From positions 3,081,761-3,145,760 of the forward strand of contig NZ_LT985747.1 in the NCBI RefSeq assembly GCF_900289175.1: a DNA stretch of 64,000 bases. Direction: 5' to 3'. The stretch is from Paenibacillus faecalis (GTDB taxonomy: Bacteria; Bacillota; Bacilli; Paenibacillales; Paenibacillaceae). Of this stretch, positions 9,666 to 17,605 are shown piece by piece. Each line of letters opens with the position of its first letter. Position 1 is the stretch's first letter. The notes under the pieces are model-generated. The model was not told the origin of the DNA, made no database searches, and saw only the letters and a program-made list of their open reading frames with translations. A program made the translations under genes and the position numbers.

Positions 9666-11045
9666 TTACAGCGCCTGTTTGCTTCGGACTTCAAACACGG
9701 CAAACTTTAAATAATGCCCCTCTTCTACACCTAGAATTTGGGGATGGTCTTTACCCGCTGCACGCCATTCAACCAAACGTAATATTTTGCCAGCATCCCG
9801 GGCCGCCTCCCTGATCGTTTCCAGAAACAGATCTGGACGCATATGGTATGAACAGCTTGCGGTTACGAGATATCCGCCTTCATTCACCAGCTTCATGCCG
9901 TGCAGATTGATATCCTTATAGCCGCGACATGCTCCTTTAACGGCACCTTTGGTTTTAGCAAAAGCAGGCGGGTCAAGAATAACGACATCCCACGTGCGCC
10001 CGCCGCCGGCTGTAAGCGGTTTTGACGTATCCACTTTGTGATCTGCCTTGGCACGCACTTCACGTTCCTCTTTCCCCTTCACCTGTGAGCGAAGGTAGTG
10101 AAAAGCATCATCCACAACAAACTCCACACGATCCAAAAAACCGTTTAGCTCTACATTTTCTCTGGCACTGTTAATAGCATGCTCGGAAATATCGAGACAA
10201 GTAACCTTCTTGGCCCCATATTTGCAAGCATGCAAAGTAAAGCTTCCTGTATGGGAGAAGCATTCCAGAACAGTTGCACCGTCCCAGTATGGGAAAGTAA
10301 CCTCTTTACCGCTTTTGTTTACAGGAATTTGCTCCAATTGTCCATCCCGCTCGACTTCCTGAAGCTTAATCCCGCTGCGAGTGCCCCAGCCCGTCATCAA
10401 CGGTTTAATGGAGGCCCGGTTCTCACGTTGATCGAAGAAATATCCGGTCTTCTGTCCCTCCACAATGTCGACTTTGATTTTCAGACCATTTTCAGTAACG
10501 ATAACATGCCGTGGACATTCCCCATATAAAATGCCTTTCCGCTGCTCCAGTCCTTCCAGCTCTCTTACGGAAACATCACTGCGCTCATAAATTCCTGCCG
10601 GGTTCATCACTTCCACCAGCGCTTCAACAATGCTGTCCCTGCATTGCTCCATGCCAAGCGTCAGCAGCTGAACAACCAGCACGTCAGAAAATCGGTCAAC
10701 GATGAGTCCCGGCAAAAAATCAGCCTCTCCATATACGAGCCTGTACGCATTTTCCTCTCCGATAAACCGTTCACGATGTCTTTTGCAATCCTGAAAGCGA
10801 GAAACGAAGAAATTGCGGTCCATCTTCTCAAGAGGTTGGTAGGAAACAACTCGGACTGTGATCTGAGATTTCGGATTGTAGTATCCGGTGGCCAAAAAAC
10901 GGCCTTGATGATTCAGCACCTGCACCAGTTCTCCAGGCACCGGGTTTCCTTCAACGGATGCGATTTCACTTTTAAAAACCCATGGATGACCTTGTTCCAA
11001 TCTTTTTTTTCGGCTGCGATCCAAAATGACCGATGGCATATTCAT
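9666..11045 (-). CDS. Class I SAM-dependent rRNA (cytosine-C5) methyltransferase, RlmI-like
   Basis: Predicted RlmI-family enzyme: a PUA RNA-binding domain at about residues 1-80, then a Rossmann methyltransferase domain. Family hallmarks are GYFFDQRENR, the SAM-binding region LECFSHTGSFTLHA, LDPPAFAKTKGA (catalytic-loop proline motif) and a TASCSYHM segment with the conserved cysteine. The 459 residues are about 60 more than typical RlmI. Two insertions account for this: one between QRENR and the SAM motif, and one just before the DPPAF motif. The SD AAGGAG precedes ATG 11045. It stands alone between terminators. Substrate specificity is inferred from family only. Confidence 0.85.
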   Translation of the reverse strand: MNMPSVILDRSRKKRLEQGHPWVFKSEIASVEGNPVPGELVQVLNHQGRFLATGYYNPKSQITVRVVSYQPLEKMDRNFFVSRFQDCKRHRERFIGEENAYRLVYGEADFLPGLIVDRFSDVLVVQLLTLGMEQCRDSIVEALVEVMNPAGIYERSDVSVRELEGLEQRKGILYGECPRHVIVTENGLKIKVDIVEGQKTGYFFDQRENRASIKPLMTGWGTRSGIKLQEVERDGQLEQIPVNKSGKEVTFPYWDGATVLECFSHTGSFTLHACKYGAKKVTCLDISEHAINSARENVELNGFLDRVEFVVDDAFHYLRSQVKGKEEREVRAKADHKVDTSKPLTAGGGRTWDVVILDPPAFAKTKGAVKGACRGYKDINLHGMKLVNEGGYLVTASCSYHMRPDLFLETIREAARDAGKILRLVEWRAAGKDHPQILGVEEGHYLKFAVFEVRSKQAL

Positions 11046-11218
11046 GCTTCACTCCTTATTTCTTCCCTTTGGACAATCCGTGGAATGCATGTCCATAACG
11101 GGGCATATACGTAATTACAGACGAAATTACAAACGAGATTATAAACGAGATGGCTTCGACACTTTTAACAGAGTAGTGCTCAAATGACTTGCAAGAAGAC
11201 GGTTAGGAACAAGAAAAA

Positions 11219-11230
11219 CCGCATATGCGG
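11219..11230. repeat. Perfect 12-bp palindrome upstream of the Na/Pi cotransporter gene
   Basis: CCGCATATGCGG lies about 13 bp before the Shine-Dalgarno of the gene at 11264. It could be a small operator or chance; no partner copy was noticed nearby. Confidence 0.35.
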
Positions 11231-11263
11231 CAGATTTAGACACAAAGGAGATTCTCGTATCTT

Positions 11264-12238
11264 ATGCTTTCAACACTCTGGTTTCCGATGACATACGGTC
11301 TCGTCGTTTTTTTGCTGGGCATGAAGGTGATGGAGATGTCGCTTCAGCGTTTTGCGGGGGCCCTGCTCCATCAATGGCTCAGGAAAGCCACGTCCACTCC
11401 GATCAAAGGGATGCTGACGAGCACAGTGCTCACAGCTCTCCTGCAAAGCAGCACGGCTGTCACGGTACTGTCGATCGGCTTCGCGAATGCGGGGCTTCTG
11501 AATTATTCCGGAATTCTCGGCATCATTCTCGGCACCAACATCGGGACCACCCTGACAACCGAGTTGATCAGCCTGCAGATCAGTCAAGCGGCATTGCCGC
11601 TTCTTATCCTTTCGTTAATGATCTGGGCTGCAGCTGTCATTCTTAGCGATCGTCTTCCCCTCAGTCTTATCCAGCTTCGAAGCCGATTTGAAAAGGCTCA
11701 GTTTCTATGCCTTGCTTGCGCCGGCTTTGCCTTAATATTGTTAGGAATCCGGATCATGCAATCGGTTGGGCCCTCCCTGCAGCAGCTGGGGCTGTTCCAA
11801 TGGTTTCTCGATCATGCCTCCCAAAGTGTACTTTGGGGAATACTGGCCGGTGCGGCGCTTTCCGCCTTGATGCACAGCAGCGCTGCTGTTATCGCCATGG
11901 CAATGAGCCTGGCTGTAGCTGGAGTGCTGCCCCCTTCTCTCGGCGTTGCCATCGTCCTTGGCTCGAATGTCGGGACCTGCGTCACTGCCCTCATCGCTGC
12001 AATTGGCAGCACCAAAGCCGGCCGTTTTGTAGCATGGTCTCATTTGGGGCTAAATATTGGCGGAGCACTGCTCTTTGCCCCTTTGATCGAAATTCTCACG
12101 GACGTTTCCGGGTGGCTTGCCGTCGATCCAGGAAGCCAAATCGCCCATGCCCAAACGATTTTTAACATTGTCTGTTCTCTGCTTGCCCTGCCGTTATGTT
12201 ATCTGCCTGTGTGGCGTAGGCTTGCGACAACTATCTAA
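11264..12238 (+). CDS. Na+/phosphate cotransporter family membrane protein
   Basis: Integral membrane protein of the NptA/PNaS (SLC34-like) family, predicted to couple sodium and phosphate movement. The 324 residues hold about 8 hydrophobic segments and the family's inverted repeat: TALLQSSTAVTVLSIGF near residue 60 and SALMHSSAAVIAMAMS near 205, each followed by a GTNIGT/GSNVGT motif. The SD AAAGGAG lies at the proper distance from ATG 11264. It is a plus-strand singleton; its stop overlaps the convergent NUDIX gene stop by 3 bp. The C-terminal PhoU-like domain of longer homologues is absent. The ion specificity is not shown by sequence. Confidence 0.85.
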   Translation: MLSTLWFPMTYGLVVFLLGMKVMEMSLQRFAGALLHQWLRKATSTPIKGMLTSTVLTALLQSSTAVTVLSIGFANAGLLNYSGILGIILGTNIGTTLTTELISLQISQAALPLLILSLMIWAAAVILSDRLPLSLIQLRSRFEKAQFLCLACAGFALILLGIRIMQSVGPSLQQLGLFQWFLDHASQSVLWGILAGAALSALMHSSAAVIAMAMSLAVAGVLPPSLGVAIVLGSNVGTCVTALIAAIGSTKAGRFVAWSHLGLNIGGALLFAPLIEILTDVSGWLAVDPGSQIAHAQTIFNIVCSLLALPLCYLPVWRRLATTI

Positions 12239-12666
12239 ACGTCGATCTTCAATAGCTCCAGTGCCTTTTGCAAAATAATGTCATTATTACTATAACCACC
12301 TTGAAGCTGTTTTTTCCAGGCTTCCTGCGGCTCATACCAATCAACACCGTTAATCTCCTCTATCTGAGGTTTCAGAGTGCCTTCTCCAGCTTCTACTAAA
12401 TAATAATGCACTTCTTTGTCGACCACTCCATATTCAGGGTGATTGTACTGATATGCAATAATATCAACAGGGCTAATGATTTTCCCAACAATTCCGGTTT
12501 CTTCCCATATTTCGCGCAGTGCCGTTTCTTCAACAGTTTCACCAGCTTCCATCTTGCCTTTGGCCAGTGAAGTCTTCCCGTAACGGTCCTGAATCAATTG
12601 AATTTGCAGCTGTCCGTCTTTTTGACGGTACACTACACCGCCTGCAGAAATTTCTTTTCGGTTCAT
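12235..12666 (-). CDS. NUDIX hydrolase
   Basis: Predicted pyrophosphohydrolase acting on a nucleoside diphosphate-linked compound. A complete NUDIX box runs over G-x5-E-x7-REIWEETGI at about residues 40-62 of 143. It most resembles diadenosine-polyphosphate or ADP-ribose type NUDIX enzymes by length, but the substrate cannot be assigned. The start is ATG 12666 (MNRKEISAGGVVYR), which has a strong SD AAAGGAGG 8-9 nt upstream; a longer reading from 12702 would start inside another SD-like sequence and is rejected. The gene lies downstream of mtaB, separated by a strong hairpin. Confidence 0.9.
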   Translation of the reverse strand: MNRKEISAGGVVYRQKDGQLQIQLIQDRYGKTSLAKGKMEAGETVEETALREIWEETGIVGKIISPVDIIAYQYNHPEYGVVDKEVHYYLVEAGEGTLKPQIEEINGVDWYEPQEAWKKQLQGGYSNNDIILQKALELLKIDV

Positions 12667-12689
12667 GTCCTCATCCTCCTTTATGAACA

Positions 12690-12730
12690 ACAAGGATTTC
12701 ACCTCCTTTAACCGGAAATGAAATCCTTGT
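12690..12730 (-). repeat. Strong hairpin between mtaB and the NUDIX gene, with an SD-like loop
   Basis: Arms ACAAGGATTTCA (12690-12701) and TGAAATCCTTGT (12719-12730) form a perfect 12-bp stem. The 17-nt loop read on the minus strand contains AAAGGAGG. No good U-tract follows (TGTTCAT), so it is a poor terminator; an mRNA-stabilising or attenuating role is possible. Confidence 0.5.
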
Positions 12731-12756
12731 CAGGTATGGCCGTTTTATTTGTGAAG

Positions 12757-14100
12757 TTACTGGGCGTAAGCGGTGACGCCGCTCTCCAATACGCTAACCA
12801 ACTCGCCTTCACACTCGTTCACTCCGGCTTTGGTCAGTTTTACACGGCACATTTTTCCTTCCAGCTCAGGACCTCCATCGAAAACGAGCTGCAAGTAGTT
12901 CCCGCTGTACCCCTGCATTTTTCCGCTATTTGGGGCACCCTTATACTCACGTTCAGGAATTACATCCAGAATCTGTCCTACAAACTTCTCCGCATAAGCC
13001 AGCTGCAGCTCCTCGGATAAATCGATCAGCTTTTGAACGCGAACGTTCTTCACTTCTTCATCCACCTGATCCTCCATCCGTGCAGCCGGAGTACCGGTCC
13101 GTTTGGAGTAAGGGAACACATGCATTTCAGAAAATCCGATTTCCTTCATCAACTCATAACCATTGCGGAACATTTCATCGGTTTCTCCAGGAAACCCAAC
13201 AATGACGTCCGTTGTAATGGCTACATCAGGCATCGCTTGGCGAATCAGCTTGATCTTGGTGAGAAACTCCTCTGTCGTGTACTTCCGTCTCATGCGTTTC
13301 AACACGGTATCGTCCCCTGCTTGCAGCGGAATATGCAAATGACGGCACATTTTAGTAGACTTATTTAGCACTTCAAGCATTTTGTCATCGATCTGGCTCG
13401 CTTCAATAGAGCTGATCCGAATGCGCTCAAGACCTTCTACGCGGTCCAGGTCCCATAATAGATCAGATAAACGATAGTTCTCCAAATCGTCACCAAAACC
13501 TCCGGTATGAATGCCCGTCAGTACAATCTCCTTATATCCTGCTCTTACGAGCTGTTCAGCCTGATTAATGATGCTCTTCGGATCACGGCTGCGGGACAAA
13601 CCCCGAGACCATGGAATAATGCAAAATGTGCAGAAGTTGTTGCACCCATCCTGAATTTTCAGAAAAGCACGGGTACGTTCCGCAAAATCGGGAACGTCCA
13701 TCTCTTCAAACACACGGGTCTTCATAATGTTGCGAACCGCGTTGATCGGCTTGCGCTGCTGTTCAATTTCATGAACATAACTTAAAAATTTATCGCGATC
13801 CTGGTTGCCGACAACCAGGTCCACGCCCGGAATATCCAGAATCTCTGCAGGCGAAGTTTGTGCGTAACATCCGGTTACGGCTACAATCGCCTCCGGGTTA
13901 CGGCGTACAGCTCGGCGGATCATCTGCCGACTTTTCTTATCGCCTGTATTTGTCACATGACAAGTATTGATTACATACACATCAGCAGTTTGTTCAAAAT
14001 CCACCTGCTCGTAGCCTTCATTTTTGAAAAGCTGCCAGATGGCTTCAGTATCGTAAAAATTAACTTTGCAACCCAACGTATAAAACGCTACGGATGGCAT
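12757..14100 (-). CDS. mtaB: tRNA t6A37 methylthiotransferase MtaB
   Basis: Radical-SAM enzyme converting t6A to ms2t6A at tRNA position 37. The product of 447 residues starts MPSVAFYTLGCKVN at ATG 14100, with SD GGGGAG upstream. Three cysteines of the N-terminal UPF0004 domain (LGCKVN, NTCHVTN, TGCYAQT) bind one FeS cluster. The radical-SAM triad CNNFCTFC near residue 150 binds the second. A C-terminal TRAM-like segment follows. The start region overlaps the rsmE stop region closely, so the genes are coupled. The order prmA-(M50)-rsmE-mtaB downstream of dnaJ matches the Bacillus yqeT-yqeU-yqeV arrangement. Confidence 0.95.
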   Translation of the reverse strand: MPSVAFYTLGCKVNFYDTEAIWQLFKNEGYEQVDFEQTADVYVINTCHVTNTGDKKSRQMIRRAVRRNPEAIVAVTGCYAQTSPAEILDIPGVDLVVGNQDRDKFLSYVHEIEQQRKPINAVRNIMKTRVFEEMDVPDFAERTRAFLKIQDGCNNFCTFCIIPWSRGLSRSRDPKSIINQAEQLVRAGYKEIVLTGIHTGGFGDDLENYRLSDLLWDLDRVEGLERIRISSIEASQIDDKMLEVLNKSTKMCRHLHIPLQAGDDTVLKRMRRKYTTEEFLTKIKLIRQAMPDVAITTDVIVGFPGETDEMFRNGYELMKEIGFSEMHVFPYSKRTGTPAARMEDQVDEEVKNVRVQKLIDLSEELQLAYAEKFVGQILDVIPEREYKGAPNSGKMQGYSGNYLQLVFDGGPELEGKMCRVKLTKAGVNECEGELVSVLESGVTAYAQ

Positions 14101-14102
14101 AT

Positions 14103-14873
14103 TCAAGCTCCCCCCATTTCTCCGGATTCATATAAAGCACAGGCCAGGGCAACCATTCCTGCCGTCTCGCAGCGCAAAATTCTGCGCCCAAGCCCAACTG
14201 AAACAGCCCCTGCTTCCTCTGCCTCTTTGCATTCTTCTTCAGTGAATCCGCCTTCGGGACCGACAAGCAGCAGCAAGCTGGCGGTCGTTCCCGGTTTCTG
14301 TAATGTTTGCGCGATAAACGGCTTCAGCACGTCTCTAAGCTGGGACCCGTGCTCTTGTTCATAACAAAAACAAACTACATCATATTCGGAAAATGTATCC
14401 AAAAGCGATTTCCAAGAGAGCGGCTGATCAATCGCAGGAATCATATTGCGGTGAGACTGCTCAGCTGCTTCCTTGGCGATTTTACGCCACCTATCCAGAC
14501 GCTTCCCTTCCTTCTTGGCGTCATACTGGACAATCGTTCGTGCCGATACAAACGGGACAAAATGAACAGCTCCGATCTCCGTGCATTTTTGGATGACGGT
14601 CTCCATTTTATCCCCCTTCGGCAAACTCTGGGCAATGGTCACTTTCAAAAGTGGCTCTTGCTTCATCTCCAGCGGCTCAATCACGACGGCAAACACGTCC
14701 GTCTGTTCTATATGTTCAATCTTCACCAAAGCTTCGCGGGATACGCCGTCACTAACGATAAAGGTATCGCCTGGTTTGCCCCGCATAACCCTCGTAATAT
14801 GTCTGGCATCTTCCCCGGTAATGATCACACGATCTTCATTGAACTGTTCGGGTGAAACGAAATATCGCTGCAT
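14103..14873 (-). CDS. rsmE: 16S rRNA (uracil-1498-N3)-methyltransferase
   Basis: SPOUT-class methyltransferase modifying U1498 of 16S rRNA. The 256-residue protein starts MQRYFVSPEQF at ATG 14873 behind GGTGAGGA; an upstream extension to 14906 is unlikely. It has an N-terminal PUA-like domain (GEDARHITRVMR) and the knotted SAM-binding C-terminus LLLVGPEGGFTEEE followed by LGRRILRCETA, diagnostic of RsmE. It lies between the M50 protease gene and mtaB on the heat-shock operon's distal part. Confidence 0.95.
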   Translation of the reverse strand: MQRYFVSPEQFNEDRVIITGEDARHITRVMRGKPGDTFIVSDGVSREALVKIEHIEQTDVFAVVIEPLEMKQEPLLKVTIAQSLPKGDKMETVIQKCTEIGAVHFVPFVSARTIVQYDAKKEGKRLDRWRKIAKEAAEQSHRNMIPAIDQPLSWKSLLDTFSEYDVVCFCYEQEHGSQLRDVLKPFIAQTLQKPGTTASLLLLVGPEGGFTEEECKEAEEAGAVSVGLGRRILRCETAGMVALACALYESGEMGGA

Positions 14874-14967
14874 ATATACTATCCTCACCAATCTCAAAAT
14901 CACCAAACATCATCATACAACTTTTCTTCCAGCCTGACCAGAGAAAATGATCAGCGGATCGATCCAA

Positions 14968-15651
14968 TCAACCTCCGAATAAAGTTTGGAACATATTCAG
15001 AAAAAAGACCGATAAATAATAAGCTGCATCATAAAGCGGTATAATCGTATATCTGGACAAGCCAGGAATGATAATAATTAACAAAAAGATCATAATGGAC
15101 CACTGCTCAAACTTTTGCAGCTTGGCGCTTATACGGCGGGGCAGCAAATCTTCAGCAATGCGATACCCGTCAAGCGGCGGCAGCGGAACAAGGTTAAATA
15201 GGAATAAGAAAAAGTTCAATACAATAAATGTATCAAAAAAGATATGAACACCTTGTACAGCCTTTGTGTTGCTTATCGCATCAATCATTCCAAACTGATA
15301 CATCCCCGCGTAAATTAAGCATCCTATAACTGCCAGCAAAAAGTTGCTAAGGGGACCTGCAGCCGATACGATTATACCCATCCGCCGCGGATTGCTGAAG
15401 TTCGCCCGATTGACCGGAACAGGTCTGGCCCAGCCAAAACCGGCAAGAAGAAGCAGAATAATACCTAAAAAGTCAAAATGTACGGCCGGATTTAGCGTTA
15501 CCCTTCCAAGCAGCTTGGCTGTCGGATCACCGAACTTATTCGCAAAATACGCATGAGAGAACTCATGCAAAGTGAACGCAATAATTAAAGTTATCAAATA
15601 AAAAGGAAGCCGATCTAACGGATAAAACAGCAGTTGATCCAAAAATTCCAT
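14968..15651 (-). CDS. Site-2-protease-type M50 membrane metalloprotease
   Basis: Intramembrane zinc protease-like protein (YwhC/rhomboid-independent S2P family) with about five or six transmembrane segments in 227 residues. The zinc motif HEFSH is at residues 29-33 and the second metal ligand is supplied by NLVPLPPLDGYR near 165-175, the classic S2P pair. It begins 3 bp after the prmA stop and precedes rsmE, so it is co-transcribed with translation-modification genes. Its substrate is unknown; family members lacking PDZ domains cleave small membrane proteins or anti-sigma remnants. It is an addition relative to the Bacillus subtilis prmA-rsmE order. Confidence 0.85.
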   Translation of the reverse strand: MEFLDQLLFYPLDRLPFYLITLIIAFTLHEFSHAYFANKFGDPTAKLLGRVTLNPAVHFDFLGIILLLLAGFGWARPVPVNRANFSNPRRMGIIVSAAGPLSNFLLAVIGCLIYAGMYQFGMIDAISNTKAVQGVHIFFDTFIVLNFFLFLFNLVPLPPLDGYRIAEDLLPRRISAKLQKFEQWSIMIFLLIIIIPGLSRYTIIPLYDAAYYLSVFFLNMFQTLFGG

Positions 15652-15653
15652 CT

Positions 15654-16628
15654 TTACCTCTTTCTTGCTACAAACGCAACCCAGTCATCCTCACGAAGTA
15701 TATCCGCAATTTCAAAACCGGATTTAGTTAACGCTTGCTCAACAACATCGATTTTATTTTTATAAATACCGGAAGCAATATATATACCACCCGGCTGTAA
15801 AGCTTTATAAACATCATCTACAAACAGAAGAATTACTTCAGCCAATATGTTAGCAAGAACGATTTGTACGGGAAGTTTGACACCCAGCTCTTCCGCAGCG
15901 CTGTCCTTTGTAATTACAGCAAGTAGATCACTCTCTTTGACTGTAATTTTATCTTCCATCCCGTTCAGATGCACGTTCTCCTTCGCACTGCTTACCGCCA
16001 CCGGATCGAGATCAAGGGCAAGCACCCTGGAGGCGCCTAAATGAACCGCACCGATGGATAAAATCCCTGAGCCAGTACCAACGTCGATTACTTCCTCGCC
16101 GCCTTGCATCACGGAATCCAAAGTGCGAAGACAGAGCGAGGTTGTCGGGTGTGTACCTGTACCAAAAGCCATGCCTGGATCAAGTTCAATAATCCGCTCC
16201 TCCGTTGATTGCGGAGCGTATTCCTCCCAAGTTGGCTTAATCGTCAGCCTATCGGAAACACGAATCGGTTTGAAATATTGTTTCCATGCTGTCGCCCAAT
16301 CCTCTTCGTCTACCGTTTTGAATTCATAACGGACATCGCCAGTATCAATCCCAAACTCTGACAGCTCATCTACACGCGGAGAAATCTCACTCAATGTAGC
16401 TTCAAGATCCGTTTCTTCAGAGAAGTATCCTTTAATAATCGCTTGTCCTTCTGGAATACTATTTATAGGAACATCATCTATCCATTCTCCGTAAGGGTTT
16501 GGCCGCTTCTTATTCAATAAGCCTGATTCTTCAATCGAGACTCCACCGGCACCAGCTTCGTGCAAAAAATTAGAGATCATTTCTACAGCTTCTTCTGTAG
16601 TATGTATCGTCAATTCATGCCATAACAT
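15654..16628 (-). CDS. prmA: Ribosomal protein L11 methyltransferase
   Basis: Trimethylates ribosomal protein L11. The 324-residue protein starts MLWHELTIHT at ATG 16628 with SD AGGAGG 9 nt upstream. The N-terminal substrate-recognition domain includes EDWATAWKQYFKP; the SAM-binding domain has DPGMAFGTGTHPTT, VIDVGTGSGILSIGA and VLANILAEV, all PrmA signatures. It follows a terminator at about 16.74 kb, so it may need its own promoter in addition to read-through from dnaJ. The next gene, an M50 protease, starts 3 bp after its stop. Confidence 0.96.
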   Translation of the reverse strand: MLWHELTIHTTEEAVEMISNFLHEAGAGGVSIEESGLLNKKRPNPYGEWIDDVPINSIPEGQAIIKGYFSEETDLEATLSEISPRVDELSEFGIDTGDVRYEFKTVDEEDWATAWKQYFKPIRVSDRLTIKPTWEEYAPQSTEERIIELDPGMAFGTGTHPTTSLCLRTLDSVMQGGEEVIDVGTGSGILSIGAVHLGASRVLALDLDPVAVSSAKENVHLNGMEDKITVKESDLLAVITKDSAAEELGVKLPVQIVLANILAEVILLFVDDVYKALQPGGIYIASGIYKNKIDVVEQALTKSGFEIADILREDDWVAFVARKR

Positions 16629-16714
16629 GTTCAGGTTCCTCCTCATTTTCACATAAGTATTATTGTACTATAATGAGGACCTCTGTTACAAAATTTAAGA
16701 ACTTTTTTATGTGT

Positions 16715-16763
16715 AAAAAAAAGCAAGGCCCCTTCAGCCGGTAAATTCCGATGAAGCGACCTT
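16715..16763 (-). terminator. Rho-independent terminator after the small YfhD-like gene
   Basis: An imperfect GC-rich stem (16725-16741 with 16748-16763) is followed on the minus strand by TTGCTTTTTTTTAC. It separates the two small genes and dnaJ from prmA. Confidence 0.75.
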
Positions 16764-16802
16764 TTAGAGCATTTGGTAAACAGGTAGATCAGCATACTGC
16801 TG

Positions 16803-16997
16803 CTAGTTCTCATTCCGGTGATGATCAAACATTTCCCGAAGCTGACGCTTGTCAGCTGCCTCACTGCGGCGAAGAGCCTCTACATCGTCCCGATCGGCCT
16901 CCAAAGCGGAAAATTCCACATCTTCCGCTTTTGCAGATTGCAGCGCCCTTAACTTCTCGGTTTTATCTGCGATTCTGCCTTTCATTTTTCTGCGCAT
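16803..16997 (-). CDS. Small hydrophilic protein, YfhD-like
   Basis: A 64-residue, highly charged protein with an SD GAAGGAGA 8 nt before ATG 16997. The segment DVEFSALEADRDDVEALRR resembles the DVEFS-x-E-A-D core remembered for YfhD-family proteins of Bacillus and Paenibacillus, whose function is unknown. No membrane segment or signal peptide is seen. It lies between the 126-residue gene and prmA and ends at a terminator. The family assignment is tentative. Confidence 0.6.
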   Translation of the reverse strand: MRRKMKGRIADKTEKLRALQSAKAEDVEFSALEADRDDVEALRRSEAADKRQLREMFDHHRNEN

Positions 16998-17029
16998 GTA
17001 GCCCGTCTCCTTCCACTGGATATATGCAG

Positions 17030-17410
17030 TTATACCATGCCTCCAGCATCTTCAATAATCCTCTTTGCCTGATCGAACACATTTTCATCCAACACAACGG
17101 TTAGCAAAATATCCCGCCCGTCCGGACCATCATCCCGGCCTGTGCTCATACCGCTCGCCGAAGGATCTGCTGCTCCTAAAATCCCGGCTGATGGACCACT
17201 GTATGCAGCATTTAATGTCATCGATGTTAGACTGACAATATCGCCTGTAAGGGGGTGCATCGTGTTGTTCAGCTCACCATCAGGATATTTGCTAAATCGG
17301 TCAATAGACATATCCGCAACTCTTAACATCTCTAATTTACGTGCAGCCCCCTGGGCCTCCTCAGGGGTATTGAAATAGGCCAAAATACTTTTTTCTGTCA
17401 ATACGCTCAC
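17030..17410 (-). CDS. Uncharacterised small protein with beta-alpha-beta ends
   Basis: Not recognised with confidence. The 126 residues begin with a pattern like a ferredoxin-fold or YflT-type half (KSILAYFNTPEEAQGAARKL), pass through a Ser/Gly/Ala-rich low-complexity middle (residues 60-95), and finish with a second half (DILLTVVLDENVFDQAKRII). Such 'sensor-like' proteins often belong to general stress regulons, but nothing here proves that. It lies downstream of the dnaJ terminator and just before the YfhD-like gene, apparently as a two-gene unit. Confidence 0.7.
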   Translation of the reverse strand: MSVLTEKSILAYFNTPEEAQGAARKLEMLRVADMSIDRFSKYPDGELNNTMHPLTGDIVSLTSMTLNAAYSGPSAGILGAADPSASGMSTGRDDGPDGRDILLTVVLDENVFDQAKRIIEDAGGMV

Positions 17411-17556
17411 CTGCGCTTTATCGTTTGAAATTGCTCCGTCAGCTGCCAGCCGGAACCTTTTCTAGCGTGCTTCATTCGCAACCGTTTTATTCCGGTATCG
17501 TACTAAGGGGCTGGTTAGAAATACACGCATCAGGAAAAAGAGGCTTCCAAGTGAGA

Positions 17557-17589
17557 TAAAAAAAGAGCCCGACCACTTCGGCCCGGCTC
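17557..17589 (-). terminator. Terminator of the hrcA-dnaJ operon
   Basis: Arms GAGCC (17565-17569) and GGCTC (17585-17589) with an inner CC/GG helix are followed on the minus strand by seven T. It lies 17 bp beyond the dnaJ stop. Confidence 0.85.
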
Positions 17590-17605
17590 CATATTTTAAT
17601 CTAGT

